Of a stretch of 64,000 bases of DNA, positions 9,201 to 17,140 are shown one piece after another. The stretch lies in assembly GCF_026309355.1 (NCBI RefSeq), contig NZ_JAPJZK010000001.1, forward strand, positions 1,860,001 to 1,924,000, read 5' to 3'. The stretch is from Spartinivicinus marinus (GTDB taxonomy: Bacteria > Pseudomonadota > Gammaproteobacteria > Pseudomonadales > Zooshikellaceae). How positions within the stretch are numbered: position 1 is the stretch's first letter; every line of letters starts with the position of its first letter. Position numbers and translations under genes: made by a program. The notes beneath the pieces are model-generated. The model had not been told where the DNA came from. It searched no databases and saw only the letters and a program-made list of their open reading frames with translations.

Positions 9201-9429
9201 AAAGCAGGTTATCCAGCCCTGTCATTTGCTGCTCAAGAATTTGGGTAACTGAGTTTTGTACGGTTTCTGCAGAAGCCCCGGTATAGCTGGCGCTAACAGA
9301 AACCGCAGGTGGTGCGATGTCTGGATATTGCTGTAGTGGCAAACTGAAAATGGACATCAGACCACCCAGCATGATGGCAATAGCAATTACCCAGGCAAAT
9401 ATCGGTCGGTCTATAAAAAAACGGGCCAT
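6271..9429 (-). CDS. RND (HAE1 family) multidrug efflux pump, AcrB/MexB-like
   Basis: At 1052 residues this is full length for the hydrophobe/amphiphile efflux family. It starts 'MARFFIDRPIFAWVIAIAIMLGG' and carries the proton-relay acidic pair in TM4 ('GLLVDDAIVVVENVERVM') and the TM10 lysine ('AAKNGILIVEFAKDLEE'). Two large periplasmic loops follow TM1 and TM7, as expected. It exports drugs, detergents or metabolites from the inner membrane and periplasm using the proton gradient. The adaptor gene lies 10 bp upstream and the channel gene overlaps downstream, giving a complete three-gene operon. Confidence 0.96.
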   Translation of the reverse strand: MARFFIDRPIFAWVIAIAIMLGGLMSIFSLPLQQYPDIAPPAVSVSASYTGASAETVQNSVTQILEQQMTGLDNLLYMSSSSSSSGSASITLTFASGTDPDTAQVQVQNKVSQAESMLPDAVKNSGVTVSKSGGGSMFMVLAFTSDDGSMTDTDIADYMVSSLQDSISRVNGVGNVRVFGSEYAMRIWLDPEKMRKYSLMPSDVTTAISQQNTDVSSGALGDLPAINGQQLNATVTSRSKLQTVEQFESIVLKSDTSGATVYLSDVANIELGSESYSTSAKFNGKAASGMGLELATGANALDVAEAVKEKLKTLEPYFPDGLSYTIAYDTTPFVKISIEEVVQTLMEAIALVVLIMFLFLQNWRATLIPAIAVPVVLLGTFGVLALLGYSINTLTMFSMVLAIGLLVDDAIVVVENVERVMSEEGLSPREATRKSMGQITGALIGIAMVLTAVFIPMAFFEGSTGAIYRQFSVTIAASMLLSVVVALTLSPALCATFLKPIEKGGHTSTKGPLGRFFAWFNRCFDRSANRYRNGVKHVVRYRKSSMLVYLGIIGIMGLLFVRLPTSFLPEEDQGMLMVMYNAPVGATQERTLKSMDKVAEFVMQQPEVEGIFNVAGFSFAGSSQNAGMAFIKLKDWSEREASAQAIAGRITGAMMATIKDAQVFALTPPAISGLGSSSGFTLQLQDLGGNGHEALVAAKNQLLQLAGNNEKLTAVRYNGLNDSPVYQLDINDQKAGALGLSSSDINNTLSTVLGSNYVNDFINKSRVKKVYVQGEASSRMLPQDISRWYVRNSEGKMVPFSVFSNGHWDYKPQVLNRFNGTEAMEITGSAITGVSSGDAMNEIASLVSQLPDGISYSWSDMSYQEQAAGSQAILLYAVSLVFVFLCLAALYESWSIPVSVILAVPVGIVGALAATWLRDLSNDIYFQVGLLATMGLAAKNGILIVEFAKDLEEKGESLISAVLQAAHQRLRPIIMTSLAFLLGVLPMVLSSGAGSGGRHALGTGVLGGTLFSTLFGIFFVPLFYVIIRSLFGGKKAAVQPKQNALYSQEAEV

Positions 9430-9439
9430 GACTTCCCTC

Positions 9440-10666
9440 CTAAAGCGTCAAGCTTTCGCTACTAGAGTTGTTCGACACAACTGCCTTGCTTTTAACTGCC
9501 TTCAGGTCTTGCTGAAACTCTTCTGCTTTAACCACCTGCCCTGTTCTTACCTTGTGTACACCTTCCACAATCACGCGCTCACCAGATTTCAGGCCAGAGC
9601 TAACTAGCCACTTGTCTTTCACTGCTTTACTGGTTTCCACCACCCGCTGTTCTACCTTATCGTTAGCAGAAACCACCCATACAGTTGCTTCACCTTTAGC
9701 GTTACGAGTGACTGCCTGCATCGGTACCAATAACGCTTGCTCATCAACCCCCACATACAAAGTGGCATCGACGTACATACCCGGTAACAGCTGGTATTTC
9801 GGGTTAGCAATAACAGCTCTTAACTCCATGGTTCCGGTAGTTTCTTCAACTGAGTTACCCACAAATTCCAGGGTGCCGGTTTCGCTATAGGCAGTGCCAT
9901 CCTCCAGCGTTAGCTTCACTTGAACCTTTTCTTCTTTTTTCAGTTGGCCAGATTCCAGTTGACGCCTTAACTTCAGTCCTTCAACACTGGAAAAACTCAG
10001 GTCAACATTAATGGGGTCTAACTGGTTGATGGTGGTCAGTGCACTTGTCTGGTCCGCAGTAACCAATGCACCAGGCGTTGCCGCCGACTTACCAATGCGA
10101 CCAGAGATAGGTGCCTTGATTTGGGCATACTCTAGGTTGATTTCTGCTGTTTTTAGCTCAGCTTCATAGGCTACCACGGCTGCTTGAGCCTCTCTTAAGG
10201 TGGCAACTGCCTCATCTTTATCCTGCTTGCTCACCCCGCCTATTTTGGCCAAGCGTTGATAACGCTCCGCCTTCGGCTGGGCTGATTGCACTGCTGCTTT
10301 TGCCTGAACCAGCTTTGCTTTGGCATTGTCATAGGTTGCTTGATAGGTAGCAGGGTTTATTTGATAAAGCACCTGGCCTGCCTCAACATCCTGCCCTTCC
10401 TTGAATAAACGCTTTTGCAAAATGCCACCCACTTGTGGGCGAACATCCGACATTTGGTAAGCCTTAGTACGACCAGGCAGTTCAACGGTGACAACATGAG
10501 GCTCAGCAGCCAAGGTGACTACGCTCACTTCAGTGGCAGGCATTGAGGCTGGCCCAGCCGCTGATGATGAATCCTGTTTTGAGCAACCGCTTAATCCAAG
10601 TAGAAACAGAGACAAAAAAAGCAGTTGGCGGCGAATGCCGAAACCAGTAAAAAAACTAAAAGGCAT
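9440..10666 (-). CDS. RND efflux periplasmic adaptor, AcrA/MexA-like lipoprotein
   Basis: About 408 residues from the ATG at 10666, which I prefer because AGAAGA lies about 8 nt upstream and it starts a compact lipoprotein signal with lipobox (LGLSGC, Cys28). A TTG at 10726 would add 20 hydrophobic residues. The order is that of membrane fusion proteins: 'TKAYQMSDVRPQVGGILQKRLFKEGQDVEAGQVLYQI' (lipoyl half), a coiled-coil hairpin around residues 100-180, 'LEYAQIKAPISGRIGKSAATPGALV', then beta-barrel and membrane-proximal domains. It links the pump to the outer-membrane channel. The gene follows a response-regulator-type promoter at 10809-10842. Confidence 0.94.
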   Translation of the reverse strand: MPFSFFTGFGIRRQLLFLSLFLLGLSGCSKQDSSSAAGPASMPATEVSVVTLAAEPHVVTVELPGRTKAYQMSDVRPQVGGILQKRLFKEGQDVEAGQVLYQINPATYQATYDNAKAKLVQAKAAVQSAQPKAERYQRLAKIGGVSKQDKDEAVATLREAQAAVVAYEAELKTAEINLEYAQIKAPISGRIGKSAATPGALVTADQTSALTTINQLDPINVDLSFSSVEGLKLRRQLESGQLKKEEKVQVKLTLEDGTAYSETGTLEFVGNSVEETTGTMELRAVIANPKYQLLPGMYVDATLYVGVDEQALLVPMQAVTRNAKGEATVWVVSANDKVEQRVVETSKAVKDKWLVSSGLKSGERVIVEGVHKVRTGQVVKAEEFQQDLKAVKSKAVVSNNSSSESLTL

Positions 10667-10769
10667 GAGTAATATCTTCTGTAAAATAAAGAAAAATAGT
10701 GCAAGGTTGGCTGCTAAATAGCTCAACTAAGGAGTTATACTTATCAACCTTGCATGACTACTAATACAA

Positions 10770-10794
10770 GAAAAACCTTTTAACACGGTTTTTC
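10770..10794 (-). terminator. Weak hairpin in the leader of the efflux operon
   Basis: GAAAAACC (10770-10777) and GGTTTTTC (10787-10794) form an 8-bp stem with a 9-nt loop. On the minus strand it lies between the predicted promoter and the adaptor start. It could attenuate or stabilise the transcript, or terminate read-through from the kinase gene. It is short and AT-rich. Confidence 0.3.
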
Positions 10795-10808
10795 AGGCTT
10801 ATGGCAAA

Positions 10809-10842
10809 ACTTTACAAAAATGTGGGTTAAAGAAGGGTTAAA
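10809..10842 (-). promoter_or_regulatory. Predicted response-regulator-dependent promoter of the efflux operon
   Basis: GGGTTAAAGAAGGGTTAAA (10824-10842, plus strand) is a tandem repeat with 11-bp periodicity, the usual spacing of OmpR-family sites. Read on the transcribed strand it is TTAACCC-N4-TTAACCC followed after exactly 9 nt by TAAAGT (10809-10814), a plausible -10 region. The same repeat, spacing and TAAAGT occur at 12950-12983 before the response-regulator gene. The repeat nearest the gene would occupy the -35 position, as in activator-dependent promoters. Confidence 0.6.
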
Positions 10843-10879
10843 AAAGATTAAAACATAAGTTTTTATTGGCGCCTCATTT

Positions 10880-12148
10880 TTAAATGGGGTCAGGAAAAAC
10901 TAGGGTGACAAAGTGGCCATTCCCCTTTTGCTCATTTTGGTAGTGCCAACCTAACCGCTGACACAGCCGATTTGTTAACTCCAAGCCTAAGCCAAAGCCA
11001 AGATCTTCCTTTTCTGTTTCTGCACTTTGCTCATTAGTAATCTGCACCATACCTTGATTTTGCAGAATATTTACTTGCCCCTCCCAGGTATGCTGAAAGG
11101 CATTACGAATAAGATTACCCAGTACAATACGAGCGGCTGCCTCTGGCAAATACAGGGTATAAGGCTGAGTTTCTATATGAACACTGACTTGTTTTGACGA
11201 CAATAAATAACGCATATCGTCCACCAGGTGTTGAATAATTTCATCAAGCCGGCATTCTGTCATTGGTAGCTCATCAGCTCGGTCATGATGTAACCATAAC
11301 AAGGTTTCAGTTAGGTATTTCATGGTAAGGCTGGCTCGATCAATGCGACATATAGCCGCCTCATAATGCTGTTGGTTTTTCTGTGCATCCAGTTTTTTGA
11401 GTAACTCTACGTTGCTGCAAATTGTTGTAATGGGGGTACGAAGTTCATGGCTGGTATGACGAAGAAGCCGTTGCTCACGCTCTGTGCTTTCTTGCACTGA
11501 CTTTAAATTGGAGCGAATTAATTCAGCAAAGGCATTAAGTTCAGGGTAACTAAAATCGGGAGTAGACTGATTAAGCCTATCAGTAGCAAGTGTACGAGCC
11601 CATTGCCCAAGACGGGCTATAGGCTGCCCTATTCGCCAGCTTAATAGCCAAATGACCAGCGCCAGAGAAAATGCACTCAACACGCTAATAATAATCAATG
11701 CTTGGAAGTCACTGCTAATATTCTTAATAGTTAACGCGGACGTAGTGTGCCTAGAAATACTGAAAGAGATGTATATTTTTCGACCTTGCTCTATAAGATG
11801 TAATAGAAAAGTGACCCTAGGTCGGCCATCATTTTCATCTAGATGTGATTTATACAGCTGGTTGGGTTGCACTTCGTGCCGCTTGAATTGTTTTTTTACC
11901 TCTTCAGGCTGTTCTTCCCAATGGTAAGAAAACAAGTAGTTATTAAATCGTCTAACTTCTTTTGAGCCTGTTTGACTTGTTTGCTTGAAGTAATGACGGG
12001 CTATTTGTTCCATATTATCAGCTACGATATTATCCATGCCCTCGATTAAATAACGAGCGGTAAGAAACGAATAGCCTACAACCAGAATTAACCCTTGTAC
12101 TAGAAAAGCTAACACTACCAGCCACTTTAAACTAAGTCCCCGTTTCAT
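10880..12148 (-). CDS. Sensor histidine kinase of the efflux two-component system
   Basis: The 422-residue protein has two membrane segments (about residues 9-30 and 150-171) flanking a periplasmic sensor region of about 120 residues, then HAMP, a HisKA domain with phospho-acceptor His234 ('RHTSHELRTPI'), and a HATPase domain with N-box 'GNLIRNAFQHT' and 'GFGLGLEL'. It phosphorylates the response regulator encoded 8 bp upstream. The periplasmic domain has no cysteine- or His-rich metal site that I can see, so the signal is unknown. Context suggests it senses a pump substrate or envelope damage. The gene ends about 215 bp before the adaptor start. Confidence 0.92.
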   Translation of the reverse strand: MKRGLSLKWLVVLAFLVQGLILVVGYSFLTARYLIEGMDNIVADNMEQIARHYFKQTSQTGSKEVRRFNNYLFSYHWEEQPEEVKKQFKRHEVQPNQLYKSHLDENDGRPRVTFLLHLIEQGRKIYISFSISRHTTSALTIKNISSDFQALIIISVLSAFSLALVIWLLSWRIGQPIARLGQWARTLATDRLNQSTPDFSYPELNAFAELIRSNLKSVQESTEREQRLLRHTSHELRTPITTICSNVELLKKLDAQKNQQHYEAAICRIDRASLTMKYLTETLLWLHHDRADELPMTECRLDEIIQHLVDDMRYLLSSKQVSVHIETQPYTLYLPEAAARIVLGNLIRNAFQHTWEGQVNILQNQGMVQITNEQSAETEKEDLGFGLGLELTNRLCQRLGWHYQNEQKGNGHFVTLVFPDPI

Positions 12149-12156
12149 TTTGCTAC

Positions 12157-12831
12157 CTAACCATTATCTGCTTTGATTGCAAACCCTTGCCGAGCAATCG
12201 TGTGTAGTAAAGGTGTATCAAAGGGCATATCAATGGCTTTGCGCAAGTGAAATAAATGTACTTTAAGGCTATTACTGTCGGGTATTTCATCCCCCCACAG
12301 CGCTTGCTCCAATTGCTGACGAGAAACAACTGATGGCGATGCACGTAATAAAGTTTCCAACAAGGTCCAGCAAGTGGGTGATAGCTTAATAGGTAGCCCC
12401 TGACGTGTAAGGGTTTTGGTGGTGAGGTCCATTTGTAAATCGCCACAACTCAGCATACGCACTTGTCCACTTCGCCGTTTGGCTAATGCACGCACCCTTA
12501 CCACCAACTCCTGAATGGCAAAAGGCTTTACCAGATAATCATCAGTACCTGCATCAAAGCCTAATAACTTGTCACTGATTTTATCTCGGGCAGTCAACAT
12601 TAAGACCGGGGTATCATCTCCCGAGGCCCGCACACGCTGACAAACAGCCAAACCATCTAACCGGGGTAAATTAAGATCCAATAATAAGGCGTCGTAGTGG
12701 TTTTGCGAAACAAGCTCAAGCCCTGCTATACCATTGCTGGCATAATCACAACGAATGTTTTCCAGCTCTAAATACTGAATCACGGTATCGGCTAAATCCC
12801 GATCATCTTCTACTAGTAATACAGTTAACAT
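12157..12831 (-). CDS. OmpR-family response regulator of the efflux two-component system
   Basis: 224 residues: a receiver domain with the acidic pocket 'VEDDRD' (residues 8-12), phosphorylated Asp52 ('LLLDLNLPRLDG') and 'DDYLVKPF' carrying the conserved Lys, then a winged-helix trans_reg_C domain ending 'IDMPFDTPLLHTIARQGFAIKAD'. It heads the regulator-kinase pair and is transcribed toward the efflux operon. The repeat module before its own gene (12950-12983) and before the adaptor gene (10809-10842) suggests that it activates both itself and the pump. Confidence 0.93.
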   Translation of the reverse strand: MLTVLLVEDDRDLADTVIQYLELENIRCDYASNGIAGLELVSQNHYDALLLDLNLPRLDGLAVCQRVRASGDDTPVLMLTARDKISDKLLGFDAGTDDYLVKPFAIQELVVRVRALAKRRSGQVRMLSCGDLQMDLTTKTLTRQGLPIKLSPTCWTLLETLLRASPSVVSRQQLEQALWGDEIPDSNSLKVHLFHLRKAIDMPFDTPLLHTIARQGFAIKADNG

Positions 12832-12949
12832 GCTTTTTCACTATTTCTCATATCAGAGCAAACAGACACCTACATTAGTTTGCGTTATTTTAAAACCTTA
12901 ACAGGCTCTTTGCACAGAATAGGCCCAAAACCCTGTTATTTCTGAAATG

Positions 12950-12983
12950 ACTTTATAGTGAAAAGGGTTAAGGAAGGGTTAAA
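12950..12983 (-). promoter_or_regulatory. Predicted autoregulated promoter of the response regulator
   Basis: AGGGTTAAGGAAGGGTTAAA covers 12964-12983 on the plus strand; the two GGGTTAA copies are 11 bp apart. On the transcribed strand TTAACCC-N4-TTAACCC is followed after 9 nt by TAAAGT (12950-12955). The architecture is identical to that before the efflux adaptor gene, and the leader to the ATG would be about 115 nt. The conservation of both the repeats and the spacing argues against chance. Confidence 0.6.
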
Positions 12984-12998
12984 TAATTCATGACGGGA

Positions 12999-13271
12999 TC
13001 AGTGAGCAATCAGCCCATACTTCTCCATCATAGGTTTAAACTTTCCAGAAATGAACAAATTCGTCATGCCTTGTACCAAAATACGCCTCAACTCTAAAAC
13101 ATGAGGATACTGTTTTGAAAGCACCATGGAAAGTAATGCTTTGTGGTCCTTTGTTTCTTTCTTTAAAGAGCCATCAACCTGTTCACCCAAACTCCCCCTA
13201 AAATCATATCCAAGAATTGTACAACCCTGATACTTCTTGAGATCATAAGAAACTGCTTGCTCATATAGCAT
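12999..13271 (-). pseudogene. Relic of an SBP_bac_3-type periplasmic binding protein (C-terminal lobe)
   Basis: Ninety codons remain. 'YDLKKYQGCTILGYDFRGSLGEQVD' matches the hinge and second-lobe start of amino-acid-type binding proteins ('dLkGk.iG...GSsyG'), and the end resembles 'GtltkIlekYG'. The signal peptide and first lobe (about 100 residues) are absent, so it could not be exported or fold normally. A good AAAGGAG sits just before the ATG at 13271, so a short peptide might still be made. It follows a second relic of the same family, suggesting decay of a tandem pair. Confidence 0.55.
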
Positions 13272-13294
13272 CTCCTTTAATTAAACTAACACAC

Positions 13295-13720
13295 TCATGA
13301 TTCACTAAGTTTCATACTCCCCCTCTTTGACGCATCTAACATTTCCTTAATTTTATTTTCTTTATTTAGAAGATATAACCCAGTATTAAACTTATCCAAC
13401 AGCTTTAAACTACGCTCTTTATTCTTTTTATTCAAAAGAAGGCGGTAGAGAGATACTCGTAACGGATCAGGATGAGGAAGTATTTTTCCTCTCTCTTCTT
13501 TTGATAAAGTATCATTAGATACAGTGATTCCAACATCATAATTTAATGAAACCAAATCAATACGCCCCATAGCTAGTTTTCTTAAGTTTTGATCAATTGA
13601 TTTTGTAGTTTCAATTGTCAGATATCCTTTTTTTATTGCTTGTTGGATATCAATACTGTAGACACTTTTAAGCAGCAATAGCCCCAGAGGTATAATTTCA
13701 GTCCATGTGTATAATCAAGG
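13295..13720 (-). pseudogene. Relic of a second SBP_bac_3-type binding protein
   Basis: The open frame (to a stop near 13721) encodes only the later part of a binding protein: 'IQQAIKKGYLTIETTKSIDQNLRKLAMGRIDLVSLNYDVG' and 'RLLLNKKNKERSLKLLDKFNTGLYLLNKENKIKEML' match the second lobe and C-terminal helix of the family. There is no start with a ribosome binding site and no signal peptide; TTG 13678 is simply the first possible start. The N-terminal half has been lost. Expression is doubtful. Confidence 0.5.
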
Positions 13721-13765
13721 CACTCCTATAATACTACCCCATATACCTTTAACAGCCATTAGTCA

Positions 13766-14482
13766 TTAAAAGCGTGTCTTAAAGCATCTATCCCAAAAGG
13801 AATTCACAAACCCAAAATTAACATTACCCAATAAATGATGTACAGAATGATACTGCGGAGAATCACTGATTTTCCCTAAAATAGTATTATTTATTATTAA
13901 ATTGTAATTCGAGTGAATAAGGATAGTGAACATCATTCCGAATATATGTAAAATTAAAGCAACGCCCAAACTGAGTGGAAATACACTCATAAATATAGGG
14001 GCACTCATTGCAATAAATATCGCCTCAACAGGGTGTACACTATATGCACTCCAAGGCGTTACTCGCACCGATTTATGATGAACACCGTGTATTTTTAAAA
14101 ACGGCTTGGTGTGTAATAGCCGATGAATAAAATAAGAATAGCTCTCATAAAAAACCATGAACGCTGCTAACTGAATCAATAGGCTAACAAAACTAATAGG
14201 CCAAACTTGGTTGAATAATTCCCGTGTTATTAAACTACCAACACCAAAGATAACACAAGCAACTACGCCATTCTTGATTTCCATCTTTTTTTGATTGAGC
14301 TTCAAAGGACGGTCATCAATATAGCCTCCAACCTTATATTTACTGATTAATCCAGCAATTGCATAATCCAAAATAGCAGCAGTAGAAACGAATACAACAA
14401 TGTTTACCATTATTGACATCAATAGAGCAAAGTACCAGTCAGTCTCTATCCAAAACTGCAATAGCTGGTTAATATAGTGCAT
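13766..14482 (-). CDS. Fatty acid hydroxylase / sterol desaturase family membrane protein
   Basis: The 238-residue integral membrane protein has several hydrophobic segments and the three His clusters that bind the di-iron centre of this superfamily: H120-x3-H124 ('HRLLH'), H132-x2-HH136 ('HGVHH') and H212-x2-HH216 ('HSVHH'). Members use O2 and electrons to hydroxylate or desaturate lipids, sterols or carotenoids. The bacterial substrate cannot be predicted. A good AAGGA precedes the ATG at 14482. The YceK-like lipoprotein gene lies 59 bp upstream on the same strand, so the two could share a transcript. Confidence 0.88.
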   Translation of the reverse strand: MHYINQLLQFWIETDWYFALLMSIMVNIVVFVSTAAILDYAIAGLISKYKVGGYIDDRPLKLNQKKMEIKNGVVACVIFGVGSLITRELFNQVWPISFVSLLIQLAAFMVFYESYSYFIHRLLHTKPFLKIHGVHHKSVRVTPWSAYSVHPVEAIFIAMSAPIFMSVFPLSLGVALILHIFGMMFTILIHSNYNLIINNTILGKISDSPQYHSVHHLLGNVNFGFVNSFWDRCFKTRF

Positions 14483-14541
14483 TAACTATTTTTCCTTCAT
14501 TCACTGTAAACGTTATCTTACTGGCAATCCATAACCACTCA

Positions 14542-14823
14542 CTAGGAAGTGATTACATCATAAGGCAAACAAACTGTATCTACTACAAATGATAAAGGAA
14601 GGTTAATTATATCAAATGGGTAAAACAGCCAGCCGACAAAATCAGGGAGATGGGCATGTACACTAGAGCCAGGCCCACCTGATAACTTTTTAAAAACTAT
14701 CTGTACTCCTGGATAAATAGGTGCTTTAACATACTCTTTATTTAACCCTGATATTCGAAACCCAATAGATGAACATCCAGTGAATAAACAAGATAAAACG
14801 AGCAAAATAACTAATTTATTCAT
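14542..14823 (-). CDS. YceK/YidQ-family lipoprotein
   Basis: From the ATG at 14823 the protein is 93 residues, with a short lipoprotein signal and lipobox 'LFTGCSS'. The rest matches the small YceK/YidQ family: 'YPGVQIVFKK', a Gly/Pro-rich loop, then 'WLFYPFDIINLPLSFVVDTVCLPYDV', the family's hallmark ending. An in-frame start at 14871 would add 16 residues that would spoil the signal peptide. The family's function is unknown; an envelope location is expected. Confidence 0.8.
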   Translation of the reverse strand: MNKLVILLVLSCLFTGCSSIGFRISGLNKEYVKAPIYPGVQIVFKKLSGGPGSSVHAHLPDFVGWLFYPFDIINLPLSFVVDTVCLPYDVITS

Positions 14824-14928
14824 TGCGAGTATTTTTGATATTTCAAAATAAATATCGTGCTTAGCTGCCACTTTAATGATCTAAACATTTTACTCCCCCT
14901 AACAAACTATGCCTGCCTTTCCAAACTA

Positions 14929-14952
14929 AAAAGGAGCCTTTCGGCCCCTTTT
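14929..14952 (-). terminator. Rho-independent terminator after ssb
   Basis: AAAAGGAGCC (14929-14938) and GGCCCCTTTT (14943-14952) form a 10-bp stem with a 4-nt loop (one G-U pair in the minus-strand RNA). A U-rich tail follows on the minus strand. It lies 23 bp beyond the ssb stop codon. Confidence 0.85.
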
Positions 14953-14974
14953 ACATAAACACTTAAGGTATAAC

Positions 14975-15589
14975 TCAAAACGGAATATCATCATCAAAAT
15001 CATCAAAGCCACCAGCTGGTGCTCCGCTTGGTGCTGGGTTATTAGCTGGCTGAGCTGGCGCTGGTTGTTGAGCCGGTGCTGGTTGGCCACCAAAGTTGTT
15101 GTTGGGCATTCCACCTTGCTGTGGTTGAGCGGGTTGTTGATAGCCTTGGTTTTGTGGTGGCTGCTGGCCCATCATGCCAGGCTGACCTTGAGGCTGCTGC
15201 TGTGGTGCTCCGTAACCTGCATTACCCATTGGGGCGCTGCCATCTTGGCGAGCATCTAGCATTTGCATTTGGCCATTCATATCTACCACGATTTCTGTCG
15301 TGTATCGATCTTGGCCGTCTTGTGCCTGCCATTTACGGGTTTGTAGTTTACCCTCTAAATAGACTTTAGAGCCTTTGCGCAGATATTGCCCTGCTATTTC
15401 AGCAATCTTTCCAAACAGCACCACCCGATGCCATTCAGTGCGGGTTTGTGGCTGGCCGGTTTGCTTGTCTTTCCATTGTTCGCTGGTAGCCACACTGATA
15501 TTGGTGACTGCATTTCCGTTAGGCATATAACGGACTTCTGGATCAGCACCCAGATTACCGACTAAAATTACTTTATTCACGCCACGCAT
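14975..15589 (-). CDS. ssb: Single-stranded DNA-binding protein
   Basis: The 204-residue protein has the OB-fold of SSB in its first 110 residues ('[24 protein letters not shown]', '[32 protein letters not shown]'), then a Gln/Pro/Gly-rich linker and the acidic tip DDFDDDIPF that docks repair and replication partners. It coats single-stranded DNA in replication, recombination and repair. GAGGAGAG precedes the ATG. The MFS gene is 21 bp upstream on the same strand and uvrA is divergent beyond it, the arrangement known from Pseudomonas. Confidence 0.97.
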   Translation of the reverse strand: MRGVNKVILVGNLGADPEVRYMPNGNAVTNISVATSEQWKDKQTGQPQTRTEWHRVVLFGKIAEIAGQYLRKGSKVYLEGKLQTRKWQAQDGQDRYTTEIVVDMNGQMQMLDARQDGSAPMGNAGYGAPQQQPQGQPGMMGQQPPQNQGYQQPAQPQQGGMPNNNFGGQPAPAQQPAPAQPANNPAPSGAPAGGFDDFDDDIPF

Positions 15590-15610
15590 ATTTCTCTCCT
15601 CAATCTGTCG

Positions 15611-16978
15611 TTATACGCCAAAACCGTATGCTTGCAAGGCTTGGGTATCCAATGCCTTTTTATCAACCTTCAAGTAGGCTGCCTGCTCTTCAGGGATGAC
15701 CACCACATCTTCCACCCCTCTTACTGCTGCTAATGTGTTAGACAGGTCAACAGGTGAAACCTGATCCACCTGAGTCAAATCCAGCATAATACTGTTCAAA
15801 TAAGGCGGCTGCTGCATAGTGACCGAAGCAACCCACCATAATACCAGAATACTGACTGCTAATAGAGTTAATCCTAACATACCCCAGGTTTGGTATACCC
15901 AACCACTGCTTGATGCCCCAATGGCTGCCCCTAAAAACTGAGAGGTAGAAAACACTCCCATAGCAGTACCACGACTACCTGCAGGAGCAATTTTGCTCAC
16001 CAACGATGGCAATGAGGCTTCTAGCCAGTTAAACGCCATAAAGAAAGCAAACAAGCTTACTACTAAACCAGTTACTGACTGCTGGTTGAAGTAAAGCAAT
16101 ATCACTGCCACTGCTAGCAGGACAATAGCCCCTAGCTTTATTTCTTTCATCTTACGCTTGGCTTCGCCTACAATAATAAACGGCACCATCGCTATAAAAG
16201 AAAACACTAGGGTAATTAAATAGACCCACCAATGCTGATGTCGAGATAGCCCCGCTTGCTCCTCTAAAATGACAGGGACTACAACAAACGCTCCCATCAG
16301 CACAAAATGTAAAGCAAATACCCCAATATCTAATCGCAACAAACTACCATTTCGAAGCACTTGGCCTATTTGGCCCAATACGGTATTGGCCTCTCGATGT
16401 CGTTTTTGCTCTACTGGCGTAGGCAATATCCAAACCAGCGCCAGAGCCACAACTGACAATGCCGCTGTTAAGTAAAATAAACCACTTAAGCCGTAAATAT
16501 CCGTTACCAATGGACCCAGCACCATTGCTAAGCAAAAGGCTAAACCAATACTGATGCCTATCATTGCCATGGCTTTAGTACGCTGCTCTTCTCGGGTTAA
16601 ATCCGCCGCCATTGCCATAATGGTACTGGCGATAGCACCCGCCCCCTGCAGGCAGCGGCCAAGAATCACTTGATAAATATCATTAGCCATAGCTGCTAAT
16701 ACACTGCCAGCAATAAACAGTAGTAAACCGATAATGATTACGGGCTTTCTTCCCAGCCGATCCGACCACATACCAAATGGAATTTGCAAGCAAGCCTGGG
16801 TAAATCCATAAGCACCTATGGCTAACCCAATTAATGCAGGCGTTGCTCCAATTAGCTCAGTGCCATAAATTGCCAATACAGGCAGCACCATAAATAAGCC
16901 AAGCATTCTCATGGCAAAAATAGATGCCAGACACAAAGAGGCTTTCCGCTCATGATGTGTCATGCCACTCAAATTCAT
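15611..16978 (-). CDS. MFS transporter with C-terminal YAM domain, YajR-like
   Basis: The 455-residue protein has twelve membrane segments, the motif-A loop 'GMWSDRLGRKPVI' after TM2, and a soluble C-terminal tail from about residue 385 ('MLDLTQVDQVSPVDLSNTLAAVRGVEDVVVIPEEQAAYLKVD'). The tail matches the ferredoxin-like YAM domain of E. coli YajR, which is almost the same length. The family is a proton-driven drug/solute antiporter group with no firmly known natural substrate. GAGGGTT precedes the ATG. It is probably co-transcribed with ssb, and uvrA diverges from it. Confidence 0.88.
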   Translation of the reverse strand: MNLSGMTHHERKASLCLASIFAMRMLGLFMVLPVLAIYGTELIGATPALIGLAIGAYGFTQACLQIPFGMWSDRLGRKPVIIIGLLLFIAGSVLAAMANDIYQVILGRCLQGAGAIASTIMAMAADLTREEQRTKAMAMIGISIGLAFCLAMVLGPLVTDIYGLSGLFYLTAALSVVALALVWILPTPVEQKRHREANTVLGQIGQVLRNGSLLRLDIGVFALHFVLMGAFVVVPVILEEQAGLSRHQHWWVYLITLVFSFIAMVPFIIVGEAKRKMKEIKLGAIVLLAVAVILLYFNQQSVTGLVVSLFAFFMAFNWLEASLPSLVSKIAPAGSRGTAMGVFSTSQFLGAAIGASSSGWVYQTWGMLGLTLLAVSILVLWWVASVTMQQPPYLNSIMLDLTQVDQVSPVDLSNTLAAVRGVEDVVVIPEEQAAYLKVDKKALDTQALQAYGFGV

Positions 16979-17073
16979 TGAACCCTCATTCGCACTTCAC
17001 TGAAAAAGAATAAATTTTATCAGGTTTGTTACTTCAAGCGTTAGTGGTGTATATGACAGGAGCTTTCAGGGTC

Positions 17074-17102
17074 CTGCATCTATTTGGTTGTTCATATATA
17101 AT
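17074..17102 (+). promoter_or_regulatory. Weak candidate sigma70 promoter of uvrA
   Basis: A TATAAT hexamer at 17097-17102 lies about 40 bp before the GTG start. The hexamer 17 bp upstream (CTGCAT, 17074-17079) is a poor -35. The -10 match and location are good, the rest is weak. Confidence 0.35.
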
Positions 17103-17140
17103 CGATTCCTTTTCATTCACCCACCGTAAGGGATGCTGTT

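Noticed and set aside
16979-17140. LexA (SOS) box in the divergent uvrA/MFS region
   Set aside because: No CTG-N10-CAG with the right core is present. CTG and CAG occur near each other (around 17000-17022) but at the wrong spacing.
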